From contig SHVL01000026.1 in NCBI GenBank assembly GCA_009694305.1, positions 1 through 33,571 of the forward strand: a stretch of 33,571 bases of DNA. The letters run 5' to 3'. The DNA comes from Thermoleophilia bacterium (GTDB lineage Bacteria; Actinomycetota; Thermoleophilia; Gaiellales; Gaiellaceae). Shown piece by piece: positions 1-6,656 of the stretch (its first letter is position 1; every line of letters begins with the position of its first letter). Made by a program: the position numbers and the translations under genes. Under the pieces are notes generated by a model. That model searched no databases. It was not told the DNA's origin and saw only the letters and a program-made list of their open reading frames with translations.

Positions 1-291
1 GCCGGCCTGGCGCATCAGCCGCTCAACCGCGCACTTGGCCACCTGGTGCCCTTCGGCTTTCAGCTGTCGCCGAACCTTACGGGCACCGTACTTGCCGCGG
101 CCCGGGCCGAAATAGACATGCTTGATCTCGGCCAGCAGCTCGACGTCGCGCAGCGCGCGCACACTCGCCGGCCTCGACTTGTAGGCGTAGTAGCTGCTCG
201 GAGCGATCCCCACCCCGTGCCCGCAGAGCACACGGCAGACCGGCACGACCCCGAACCGGTGTTTGTGAGAGTCGATCAACTCGACTACCAC
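1..291 (-). CDS. IS3-family transposase OrfB, N-terminal part only
   Basis: The frame is -1 relative to orfA and runs open to the window edge. It begins VVELIDSHKHRFGVVPVCRV and continues through SSYYAYKSRPAS, then FGPGRGKYGARKVRRQLKAEG, the region before the DDE catalytic core of IS3 OrfB (HTH_21). A GTG at 291 overlaps the orfA stop. No other start is visible upstream in this frame, so expression may be by translational coupling or by a -1 frameshift, although no slippery A-run is seen. The catalytic D, D, E residues would lie outside the window. Confidence 0.85.
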   Translation of the reverse strand, partial: MVVELIDSHKHRFGVVPVCRVLCGHGVGIAPSSYYAYKSRPASVRALRDVELLAEIKHVYFGPGRGKYGARKVRRQLKAEGHQVAKCAVERLMRQAG

Positions 292-611
292 GGCAGTCGC
301 GAGTCGAGCTCCCGCGCGAAGAAACTCGAGGCCGCCAACAGAATCTCGTTGGCGCGCTTCAACTCGCGCACCTCCCGCTCCAACTCCCGCACCCGTGCCA
401 ACTCGTCCGTCGAGCGGCCCGGCACCTCACCCGCGTCGACCCGGGCCTGCTTCACCCAGCCGCGCAACGTGTCCGGAACGACCCCGACCCGCGGGCCGAT
501 CCGCAACACCGCCTGACTCAACGACAGCTCAGGCGATTCCGCCTGCGCCTCCGCGACCATCCGCACCGACCGCTCCCGCAACTCCCGCGGATACCTCCTG
601 CCCTGCGCCAT
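285..611 (-). CDS. IS3-family transposase OrfA (helix-turn-helix subunit)
   Basis: About 108 residues from an ATG at 611 (MAQGRRYPRELRERSVRMVAEA). The N-terminal half has the HTH_Tnp_1 pattern (YPRELRERSVRMV, later DTLRGWVKQARVD). The C-terminal half is a leucine-zipper-like coiled coil (ELARVRELEREVRELKRANE), the usual OrfA multimerisation region. The protein binds the element ends and combines with the OrfB catalytic subunit. An in-frame start further upstream at 644 is possible but runs into the terminal repeat. Its stop (285..287) overlaps the start of the orfB frame. Confidence 0.9.
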   Translation of the reverse strand: MAQGRRYPRELRERSVRMVAEAQAESPELSLSQAVLRIGPRVGVVPDTLRGWVKQARVDAGEVPGRSTDELARVRELEREVRELKRANEILLAASSFFARELDSRLPW

Positions 612-637
612 AGCCCTCTCCCTTCGTGAACCCGAAG

Positions 638-662
638 TGTCCACGAAACCCGGGGCGATTCA
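638..662 (-). repeat. Probable IS3 terminal inverted repeat
   Basis: A 25-bp sequence just upstream of orfA whose minus-strand reading starts TGAATCGCCCCGGG and ends GTGGACA, resembling known IS3-family ends. It marks the likely junction between the element and host DNA. The partner repeat is beyond the left edge, so this rests on resemblance and position only. Confidence 0.65.
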
Positions 663-728
663 GCCTACCGTTGTCGGCCTCAACTTGCCCGACGTGAATC
701 ACCCGTTCCCCGTCACGTCAAGCGTACG

Positions 729-1165
729 AAGATCGCGATGTACGGGTCAACCGGCGAGATCGGTCGCCAGATCCTTGCGGATGCCCTCGACCGTGTGCAG
801 GACGTGACCGCAATCATGCGGGATCCCAAGTCTCTCGATCTCGTCCGAATGCGCCTCGGTAGGCCAGCCGGACGACGTGAGAGAGCTCGATCATATGGCC
901 CAGGACGTCGCCGGCCACGACGCCGTCATCGCTTCCGTGAGTGGGCTGCGCACGGCGACGACAACCTCAGCGCCGACGCAGCCGGGTCTCTCAGCTAGGC
1001 CATGCGCAGAGCCGGAGTCGCCCGGATCACCTACGCCGGCGCTGCTGGAACACTGGAAGGCGCCCCCAGGGCTACAGCGGATGGACACGCCGGACTTCCC
1101 CGAGGGGCTCAAAGGTGAAGCCGCCGCACAGCGTGCGGCACTCACCTTGATCTCAGATGCCGGGC
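729..1165 (+). pseudogene. Decayed NAD(P)-binding (NmrA/SDR-like) oxidoreductase
   Basis: Recognisable pieces of one protein occur in successive frames. From 729 there is KIAMYGSTGEIGRQILADAL, a Rossmann GxxGxxG nucleotide-binding motif, followed by DVTAIMRDP. From about 862, in another frame, comes GQPDDVRELDHMAQDVAGHD then AVIASVSG. From about 1009 a third frame gives RRAGVARITYAGAAGTLEGA. From about 1075 a fourth segment gives MDTPDFPEGLKGEAAAQRAA. The order matches a single NAD(P)H-binding family protein, so I read it as an ancestral gene with at least three frameshifts and no start codon. The adjacent IS3 element may be connected with its loss. Confidence 0.8.
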
Positions 1166-1470
1166 ACGAACCAGAAGACGCGGCGCATCCGGGCATGAGC
1201 CTGGTGCACCGCGGCGCACTGCACTTCGAGCCGCGCCCACGAGATGGCGAGCCTCGCGGTGGCGTTGGTGAGCCGCCCCGTCGCCGCCTCTGCCTTCATC
1301 AGTTGGCGGTCGATCCGGAGCGAGGCCGCACTGACGCGATCGACCTCCGACGTCAGAGCCGCGCCGCCGCGCTTCAGATCGCGGTAGAACTGGAAGCCAC
1401 GGAGCGCGGCATATGCTGCCCCACCGGCGACCGCGCCGAGGAGCACACCGAGGGCGACCCAGATCATCAC
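1153..1470 (-). CDS. Small single-pass membrane protein with coiled coil, function unknown
   Basis: About 105 residues. Residues 1-24 form one hydrophobic membrane segment (IWVALGVLLGAVAGGAAYAAL). A basic stretch follows (FYRDLKRGG), then a long amphipathic helix rich in Ala, Arg, Leu and Glu. This layout resembles the small DUF948-like membrane proteins of actinobacteria, but I cannot assign a family with certainty. It may start at the GTG at 1470 or the ATG at 1467. It is divergent from the tRNA gene and its 3' end touches the end of the oxidoreductase pseudogene. The coherent membrane and coil pattern argues for a real gene. Confidence 0.6.
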   Translation of the reverse strand: MMIWVALGVLLGAVAGGAAYAALRGFQFYRDLKRGGAALTSEVDRVSAASLRIDRQLMKAEAATGRLTNATARLAISWARLEVQCAAVHQAHARMRRVFWFVPGI

Positions 1471-1510
1471 AGCCCCAAAACTACCAGGGAGTACCGGCCG
1501 AACGAGACAG

Positions 1511-1519
1511 TGCTACGAT
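1511..1519 (+). promoter_or_regulatory. Possible extended -10 promoter for tRNA-fMet
   Basis: TGCTACGAT matches the extended -10 form TGnTAnnnT and lies 11 bp upstream of the mature tRNA 5' end. No clear -35 hexamer is seen at the usual distance, which is common for extended -10 promoters. Confidence 0.45.
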
Positions 1520-1530
1520 GGTCGCTGCGT

Positions 1531-1604
1531 CGCGGGGTGGAGCAGTCAGGTAGCTCGCCGGGCTCATAACCCGGAGGTCGCAGGTTCAAATCCTGCCCCC
1601 GCTA
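1531..1604 (+). tRNA. Initiator tRNA-fMet (anticodon CAT)
   Basis: This 74-nt cloverleaf is nearly identical to bacterial tRNA-fMet. The acceptor 5' strand is CGCGGGG, the D arm contains GGAGCAG...GGTAGCTC, and the anticodon stem-loop is CGGGCTCATAACCCG with the three consecutive G:C pairs diagnostic of initiators. The T arm is GCAGGTTCAAATCCTGC. Position 1 is unpaired (C1 opposite U72), the second initiator hallmark. The CCA end is not encoded. A terminator follows immediately. Confidence 0.97.
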
Positions 1605-1607
1605 TGG

Positions 1608-1634
1608 AAAGGCCCCGGAAAGCGGGGCTTTTTC
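1608..1634 (+). terminator. Rho-independent terminator after tRNA-fMet
   Basis: GCCCCG and CGGGGC pair around a GAAAG loop and are followed by a T-rich run (CTTTTTCTTT). The A-rich 5' flank also lets it act on the opposite strand, where the desaturase gene converges. From 1635 to 1822 I see only short weak hairpins and no gene. Confidence 0.85.
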
Positions 1635-1822
1635 TTTGCTCAGTTTGTCTCGGCCAGCGAACTTTTGCCCGAACACCTTGGCGCAGAGGTGATCGTCGCC
1701 TCGCTGTGCGGCACCCGGGAACAGCACCTGGGTCTGGGTCTGGATCCAGGGCCGAGCGGACACGAGACTCGCTGCCCGTCTTCGGGTGCTCTGACGGCCG
1801 GCACGCACCGCCCTCGCTCGGA

Positions 1823-2773
1823 TCAGGCCTCGAGTCGGCGACGCGCCCGCTGGCCCGCGGTCGGGAGCCGCACGTTCCACGCGAGACCGACCTTTTCGAG
1901 CGAGCGGATCGTGATCCAGGCGATGTCGAGCTGGAGGCGGTCGAGCCCGTGGCGGGCCGATGCCGGAAACGCATGATGGTTGTTGTGCCAGCCCTCGCCG
2001 AAAGTGAACGCTGCCACAACCCAGTTGTTGCGGCTCTCGTCCCGTGAGCGGTAGCTGCGCCGCCCGAACATGTGGCAGATCGAGTTCACCGAGAACGTCG
2101 CGTGCTGGTAGGCGAAGATCCTGATCAGGCCGCCCCAGATGAGTACCTCGACGCCGAGCTTCCAGCTCGCCCCACCGACCGCATACCCGATCGCGAACGG
2201 AATCATGAAGGTCAGGACAACCCACAGGAAGTACATCCGGTCGATGCGGCGGATGAGGCTATCGGCGTAGAGATCCTTGCCGTAGTGCTCGCCGCGCTCC
2301 ATCCCCTTGAGGTGGAACAGCCAGCCCATGTGCGCGTGGAGGAAGCCCAGCATCGCACCGCGGGCGTTCGGCGTGAAGCCCGCGTGCGGGGAGTGCGGGT
2401 CGCCCTCCTCGTCGGAGAGTGCGTGATGCTTCCTGTGGTCGGTCACCCACTGGGTCACGGGTCCCTGCAACGTCATCGACCCGAGAATCGCGAACGCGGC
2501 ACGCACCGTCTTCGTCGTCTCGAAGCTGCGATGCGTGAAGAGCCGGTGGAAGCCGACGGTCGTGCCGAGGCCCGTCAGGACGTACAGCGTCAGGAAGACG
2601 GCGACGTCGATCCACGAGAGCGCGATGCCCCAGAGACCCACGGCCGCGGCGATGATCCCGAGCGGTGGGACGACGATTGCGATCATCGTGACGGCCTGGC
2701 TCGCCCGCGACGTGTGCTCGCGCACCGTGGCAGTTTCCACCTGGGGCGCGGTGAGGACGACTGCCTCAGACAT
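1823..2773 (-). CDS. Membrane acyl-CoA/acyl-lipid fatty-acid desaturase
   Basis: This 316-residue di-iron membrane desaturase introduces a cis double bond into fatty acyl chains, probably at delta-9. The three histidine boxes are present: HRLFTH (residues 76-81), HRKHH (113-117) and HNNHH (263-267), with the expected spacing. Hydrophobic pairs around 30-70 and 180-215 are the membrane hairpins. The family normally runs 300-380 residues, so this looks complete. It is divergent from the lipid-modification operon starting at 2818, separated by only 44 bp, so the two probably share a control region. Its product is the natural substrate for the CFA-like methyltransferase across the divide. Substrate (acyl-CoA or phospholipid) and regiospecificity cannot be read from sequence. 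Confidence 0.93.
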   Translation of the reverse strand: MSEAVVLTAPQVETATVREHTSRASQAVTMIAIVVPPLGIIAAAVGLWGIALSWIDVAVFLTLYVLTGLGTTVGFHRLFTHRSFETTKTVRAAFAILGSMTLQGPVTQWVTDHRKHHALSDEEGDPHSPHAGFTPNARGAMLGFLHAHMGWLFHLKGMERGEHYGKDLYADSLIRRIDRMYFLWVVLTFMIPFAIGYAVGGASWKLGVEVLIWGGLIRIFAYQHATFSVNSICHMFGRRSYRSRDESRNNWVVAAFTFGEGWHNNHHAFPASARHGLDRLQLDIAWITIRSLEKVGLAWNVRLPTAGQRARRRLEA

Positions 2774-2817
2774 GATCCGTCACATAGTGGAATGGTTTCG
2801 GACGAATCACCGTTGAG

Positions 2818-4008
2818 ATGACGATAGCGATCATCGGTACCGGCGTGGCCGGACTGGGGGCGGCATATGCGCTCTCACGGCTCCACGACATCGAACTCTT
2901 TGAGGCAAGCGCCTCCCCCGGGGGCCACGTCAACACGGTACCACACGGCGATCTCGGCCTCGACACCGGGTTCATCGTCCACAACGAGAAGAACTATCCG
3001 AATCTGACCCGCCTGTTCCGTGAGATCGGCGTCGAGACCCAACCGGCGGAGATGTCCTTCTCCATGGCGTGTGGGTGCGGGCTCGAGTGGTCGAGCCGTC
3101 GGCCCTGGCGCGCCGGGCCAAAGCTCCTCCGCGAGATCCTCCGGTTCCTGCGAACGGCCGGGGAGGCCGACGTGGCAGGAAAGTCGTTCGACCGTTTCGT
3201 GCGTGACGAGGGGTATACGGATGCGTTCCGCTGGCACTACCTCGTGCCGATGACGGCGGCGCTCTGGTCTACCGCTCCGGGGGACGCGCTCGAGTTCCCG
3301 GCCTCGGCCGGGATCGAGTTCTTCCGCAACCACTCGATGCTCGGCCTCCGACGGAGTCGCTGGCGGACAGTCAGCGGTGGAAGCCGCACCTATGTGGAGG
3401 CACTCCTCCACCGTCTCGAGGCGCAGGTGCACCTGGGGTCGCCGGTGACGTCGCTTGCGCGTACGGCGACGGGAGTGGAGATTCGCTGTGCAGACGGGAT
3501 GCTGCGCTCCTACGACGGGGTCGTCGTGGCGACGAGTGCGCCGCGTGCTCTCGCCCTCCTCGAGGATCCGTCGGGTGACGAGCGGCGGATGCTGTCGGCG
3601 TTCGAGGTGACGGCCAACGAGACGGTGCTGCACACGGACGCGCGCTTTCTGCCCCGGCGACGGTCAGACCGCTCCTCGTGGAACTACCAGTCTCCCGGGT
3701 GCGGTGTGCTTGCCGACGCACCCTCGCTGACGTACTCGCTCAACCGCCTGCAGAAGCTCGACGCGGGCGTCGAGTACTGCGTCACCCTCAACCGAACGGA
3801 CGAGATCGACGAGACTACCGTGATCCGCGTGATCGACTACGAGCATCCAAAGACGACGTTCGCGAGCCTTGCTGCGGCCGGGTACGCCCGTTCGTTCGGG
3901 GTCGTGCGCCGGACAGCGTTCGCGGGAGCGTGGCAGGGAAACGGCTTTCACGAGGACGGCCTCGACTCGGGACTTCGTGCCGCCGCGGCCTTCGGAGCGA
4001 GCGCGTGA
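2818..4008 (+). CDS. FAD/NAD(P)-binding oxidoreductase (COG2907, amine-oxidase-like fold)
   Basis: The 396-residue protein opens with a Rossmann FAD-binding motif (IIGTGVAGLGAAYAL, residues 5-19) and an acidic residue at the end of the second strand (FEAS). The following GGHVNT stretch and the conserved DTGFIVHNEKNYPNLTRLF segment are typical of the COG2907 group. This group is recurrently found beside DUF1365 and cyclopropane-fatty-acid-synthase genes, as here, and is thought to act on unsaturated or methylated acyl chains. The exact reaction is not established for this protein. Its stop overlaps the GTG start of the DUF1365 gene (GTGA), indicating translational coupling. Confidence 0.9.
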   Translation: MTIAIIGTGVAGLGAAYALSRLHDIELFEASASPGGHVNTVPHGDLGLDTGFIVHNEKNYPNLTRLFREIGVETQPAEMSFSMACGCGLEWSSRRPWRAGPKLLREILRFLRTAGEADVAGKSFDRFVRDEGYTDAFRWHYLVPMTAALWSTAPGDALEFPASAGIEFFRNHSMLGLRRSRWRTVSGGSRTYVEALLHRLEAQVHLGSPVTSLARTATGVEIRCADGMLRSYDGVVVATSAPRALALLEDPSGDERRMLSAFEVTANETVLHTDARFLPRRRSDRSSWNYQSPGCGVLADAPSLTYSLNRLQKLDAGVEYCVTLNRTDEIDETTVIRVIDYEHPKTTFASLAAAGYARSFGVVRRTAFAGAWQGNGFHEDGLDSGLRAAAAFGASA

Positions 4009-4751
4009 AGAGCGCGCTCTACACCGGGACGGTCATGCATGCGCGCCGGTCGCCGCACGACAACGTCTTCAGCTACCCGGTCTACATGGCGCTGCTCGAC
4101 CTCGACGAGTTACCGACACTCGACGGTCGTCTGCGTCTCTTTGGCTGGAATCGCCGGGCGGTGACGAGCTTCTACGATGCCGACCACATCGATATTCGTG
4201 GGCTTCTGGCCGAGAGTGGCGTTGATCTCGGTGCGGACGGCTCGATCCAGGTGCTCACGAACCTGCGTGTGCTCGGGTACGTCTTCAACCCCGTCTCGTT
4301 CTGGTGGTGCAGGCGAGGCGACGGATCTGTCGCGTGCATCGTGGCCGAGGTGAACAACACCTTCGGAGAGAGACACGCCTACGTGCTCCATCCCTCGGAG
4401 GGCAGCAAGGCGGGGGGCAGAGCCGTTTTCGAGACCGACAAGCTCCTGCACGTCTCACCGTTCATGCCCATGGATCAGGCCTACACCTGGTGGCTCTCCG
4501 AGCCAGAGCAGCACCTCAGCGTTCGGATGGACGTGCGCGAGGCCGGCAGTCTCGACTTTCACGCCACCCTGACGGCGCGGCGAGTGCCCCTCACCTCAGC
4601 ATCCCTGCGTTTCGCACTCTGCCGGTACCCGCTGATGCCTGCCCGGGTTCTCGCCCTGATCCACTGGCAGGCGGTGCGTCTGTGGTTGAAGCGGACACCC
4701 TTCTACCGCAAGCCGCCTCACGTGCCGGGGCAAGGCTCGGTGCGTGGGTGA
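4005..4751 (+). CDS. DUF1365 family protein
   Basis: The protein has 248 residues from a GTG at 4005 that overlaps the preceding stop by four bases. The open frame extends upstream, but conservation begins at SALYTGTVMHARRSPHDNVF, the usual N-terminus. The signature YVFNPVSFWWC near residue 90 and later HVSPFMPMDQAYTW are characteristic of DUF1365. The family has no proven activity, but it travels with COG2907 oxidoreductases and CFA synthases, implying a role in acyl-chain modification. Its stop overlaps the GTG of the methyltransferase gene (GTGA), so all products of this operon are probably made together. Confidence 0.9.
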   Translation: MKSALYTGTVMHARRSPHDNVFSYPVYMALLDLDELPTLDGRLRLFGWNRRAVTSFYDADHIDIRGLLAESGVDLGADGSIQVLTNLRVLGYVFNPVSFWWCRRGDGSVACIVAEVNNTFGERHAYVLHPSEGSKAGGRAVFETDKLLHVSPFMPMDQAYTWWLSEPEQHLSVRMDVREAGSLDFHATLTARRVPLTSASLRFALCRYPLMPARVLALIHWQAVRLWLKRTPFYRKPPHVPGQGSVRG

Positions 4752-5977
4752 GAATCGCTGCCGATGTTGCCCGCCGGCTTGCGTTCCGGGCGCTCTCCGC
4801 GGTCGAGGGAGGCGAGGTCGTCCTGCGCTACCCCGACGGGCGAGGACGTCGTTTTGGTGATGCGAAGGGGCAGTCGATCACCGTGGAGCTCAGGAGGCCC
4901 GACGCTTTCTGGCGCAAGCTCGGCACCCGTACGCGCGTCGGGTTCGGAGAGTCGTACGTGGAGGGCGACTGGGAGTGCGACGATCTCGTGGGGCTCTTTT
5001 CGTTGCTCGGCCGCAACCTCGAGACGAGCGCCGAGCACCCGACGTTGAAGCGTCTCTACCGGCTGCAGGAGCTGCGCCCCGACCGGCGGCCACGGCAGAC
5101 GCCCGCCGCGGCGAAGAACAACATCCATGCGCACTACGACCTCGGAAACGACCTCTTCGAGCTGATGCTCGATCCGACGATGGCGTACTCGTGCGCATAC
5201 TGGGAGCGTCCCGGAATGACGCTCGAGGAGGCGCAGAGAGCCAAGGCGCGGCACATCTGCGAGAAGCTCCGGCTGGGCCCCGACGACGAGGTGCTCGAGA
5301 TCGGCTGCGGCTGGGGTGGGTTTGCGATCCAGGCCGCTACGGAGGCCGGCTGCAGGGTCACCGGTCTGACCCTGTCACCGAGCCAGGCGACGTTTACCCG
5401 GGAGCGCGTCGAGGCTGCCGGGCTCACGGGCCGCGTCGAGATCCGCGAGCAGGACTACCGCGTCACCGGGGGACGCTTCACGAAGATCGTCTCGATCGAG
5501 ATGTTCGAGGCTATCGGTCTTGCCGAGTACGGCAACTACTTCTCGGCGATCGACCGGCTGCTCACCCGCGGCGGTCTCGCGTGCATCCAGACGATCGGCG
5601 TGCCCGACTGGCGGTTCGAGAGATTCCGCCGCCGCCCCGACTGGCTCCAGCAGACCATCTTCCCCGGCTCGCTGATCCCGTCGCTCGGGGCGATCGCAAA
5701 GGCCGTCGGAGGGACGCAGTTGCAGATCTACGGTGTCGAGGAGATCGGCTTCGGATACGCGCGCACGTTGCGCGAGTGGCGTGGGAACGTCGAGCAGAAC
5801 ATCGAGCGGATCCGCGCGCTCGGCTACGACGAACGATTCCTGCGAATCTGGGCGTTCTACCTCGCCTACTGCGAGGCAGGATTCGCTATCCGTTCGCTGC
5901 GCGACATGCAGATCGTGCTGAGTCATTCCGCGAACGACGCGCTCCCCGAGTTTCCGCGTGTCAGGCCGGGATATTGA
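4748..5977 (+). CDS. Cyclopropane-fatty-acyl-phospholipid synthase-like SAM methyltransferase
   Basis: The protein has 409 residues from a GTG at 4748. It is predicted to transfer a methyl(ene) group from S-adenosylmethionine to a double bond in a phospholipid acyl chain. The N-terminal part (about 1-115) is the CFAS accessory domain. AHYDLGNDLFELMLD then MAYSCAYW precede the SAM motif EIGCGWGGFA. Other family markers are SIEMFEAIGLAEYGNYF, the IFPGS substrate-loop segment and a C-terminal YLAYCEAGFAIRSLRDMQIV. Its length is close to the roughly 380-420 of CFA synthases. The product could be a cyclopropane or a methyl-branched chain; sequence alone does not decide. Four-base overlaps join it to both neighbours. 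Confidence 0.93.
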   Translation: MRIAADVARRLAFRALSAVEGGEVVLRYPDGRGRRFGDAKGQSITVELRRPDAFWRKLGTRTRVGFGESYVEGDWECDDLVGLFSLLGRNLETSAEHPTLKRLYRLQELRPDRRPRQTPAAAKNNIHAHYDLGNDLFELMLDPTMAYSCAYWERPGMTLEEAQRAKARHICEKLRLGPDDEVLEIGCGWGGFAIQAATEAGCRVTGLTLSPSQATFTRERVEAAGLTGRVEIREQDYRVTGGRFTKIVSIEMFEAIGLAEYGNYFSAIDRLLTRGGLACIQTIGVPDWRFERFRRRPDWLQQTIFPGSLIPSLGAIAKAVGGTQLQIYGVEEIGFGYARTLREWRGNVEQNIERIRALGYDERFLRIWAFYLAYCEAGFAIRSLRDMQIVLSHSANDALPEFPRVRPGY

Positions 5978-6555
5978 GCTACGAGGCCTACCGGCGCTCG
6001 CTGGCGCCGATCGTGCGCGCGGTCTACCGCCTCGAGGTACGCGGGGTCGAGCACGTGCCGGCAGACGGAGCTCTCGTCATAGCCGGCAATCACGAATCCA
6101 TGCTCGATCCCTTCGTGATGTCCTCTGCGATCTCGCGGCCGATCCGCTACCTCGCGAAGTCCGATCTCTGGGAGGTACCGCTGCTTTCCTTCTGGCTCAA
6201 GAGCGTCGAGGCGATCTCGGTGAAGCGGGGAGGGAGCGACGTTGCGGCGATTGCAGCGGCAGTCGCTGCACTTGAGGTGGGCGAGGCCGTGGGTCTCTTT
6301 CCCGAGGGCGGCGTCAAGCGCGAGGGGCCGTGGATGCGTGGTGCGGCGCGGCTTGCGCTTGCAGCGGGCGCACCGATCCTGCCGGTGCGGCTCCTCGAGA
6401 CACGCAAGGCTCTCGGGAAGAACAGCTTCGGCTTTCCCCGGATCGTGGCGCTCATCGGGGAACCTCTTGCCGTGGAGCAGACGACCCCGACGCCGGAGCT
6501 TGCCCGGGCGCTCACCGATCGCCTCCAGGCGGCCGTCGAGGAGCTCGGCACGTGA
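5974..6555 (+). CDS. PlsC-like 1-acylglycerol-3-phosphate O-acyltransferase
   Basis: The protein has 193 residues from a TTG at 5974 that overlaps the preceding stop (TTGA); no ATG or GTG is better placed. It carries the PlsC catalytic motif NHESMLD (NHx4D), the FPEGG motif with a following basic segment (VKREG), and the PILPV strand. The family esterifies the sn-2 position of lysophosphatidic acid at the inner membrane face. It is short for PlsC (usually 200-260), but all catalytic blocks are present. As the last gene of the operon it may place particular acyl chains into phospholipids or recycle lysolipids. The region 6556-6656 looks non-coding. Confidence 0.9.
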   Translation: MSYEAYRRSLAPIVRAVYRLEVRGVEHVPADGALVIAGNHESMLDPFVMSSAISRPIRYLAKSDLWEVPLLSFWLKSVEAISVKRGGSDVAAIAAAVAALEVGEAVGLFPEGGVKREGPWMRGAARLALAAGAPILPVRLLETRKALGKNSFGFPRIVALIGEPLAVEQTTPTPELARALTDRLQAAVEELGT

Positions 6556-6656
6556 GTGGATGGCCTGGTTCAACAAGATGACCCGTCCCGCCCGTCCGTC
6601 GCGTGCCGCGAGCCTGCGTTCGTCACGCGCCGCGGTGCGGCAGGCACTCTAGAACC

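Larger units (their letters stand above)
1..662 (-). mobile_element. IS3-family insertion sequence, partial (cut by left window edge)
   Basis: Two overlapping reading frames in IS3 arrangement (orfA 285..611, orfB 1..291, both minus) are bounded on the right by a candidate terminal inverted repeat at 638..662. Read on the minus strand, that repeat starts TGAATCGCCCCGGG and ends GTGGACA, the form usual for IS3-type ends. The opposite end lies outside the window, so intactness and target-site duplication cannot be judged. The element sits beside a decayed oxidoreductase gene. Confidence 0.85.
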
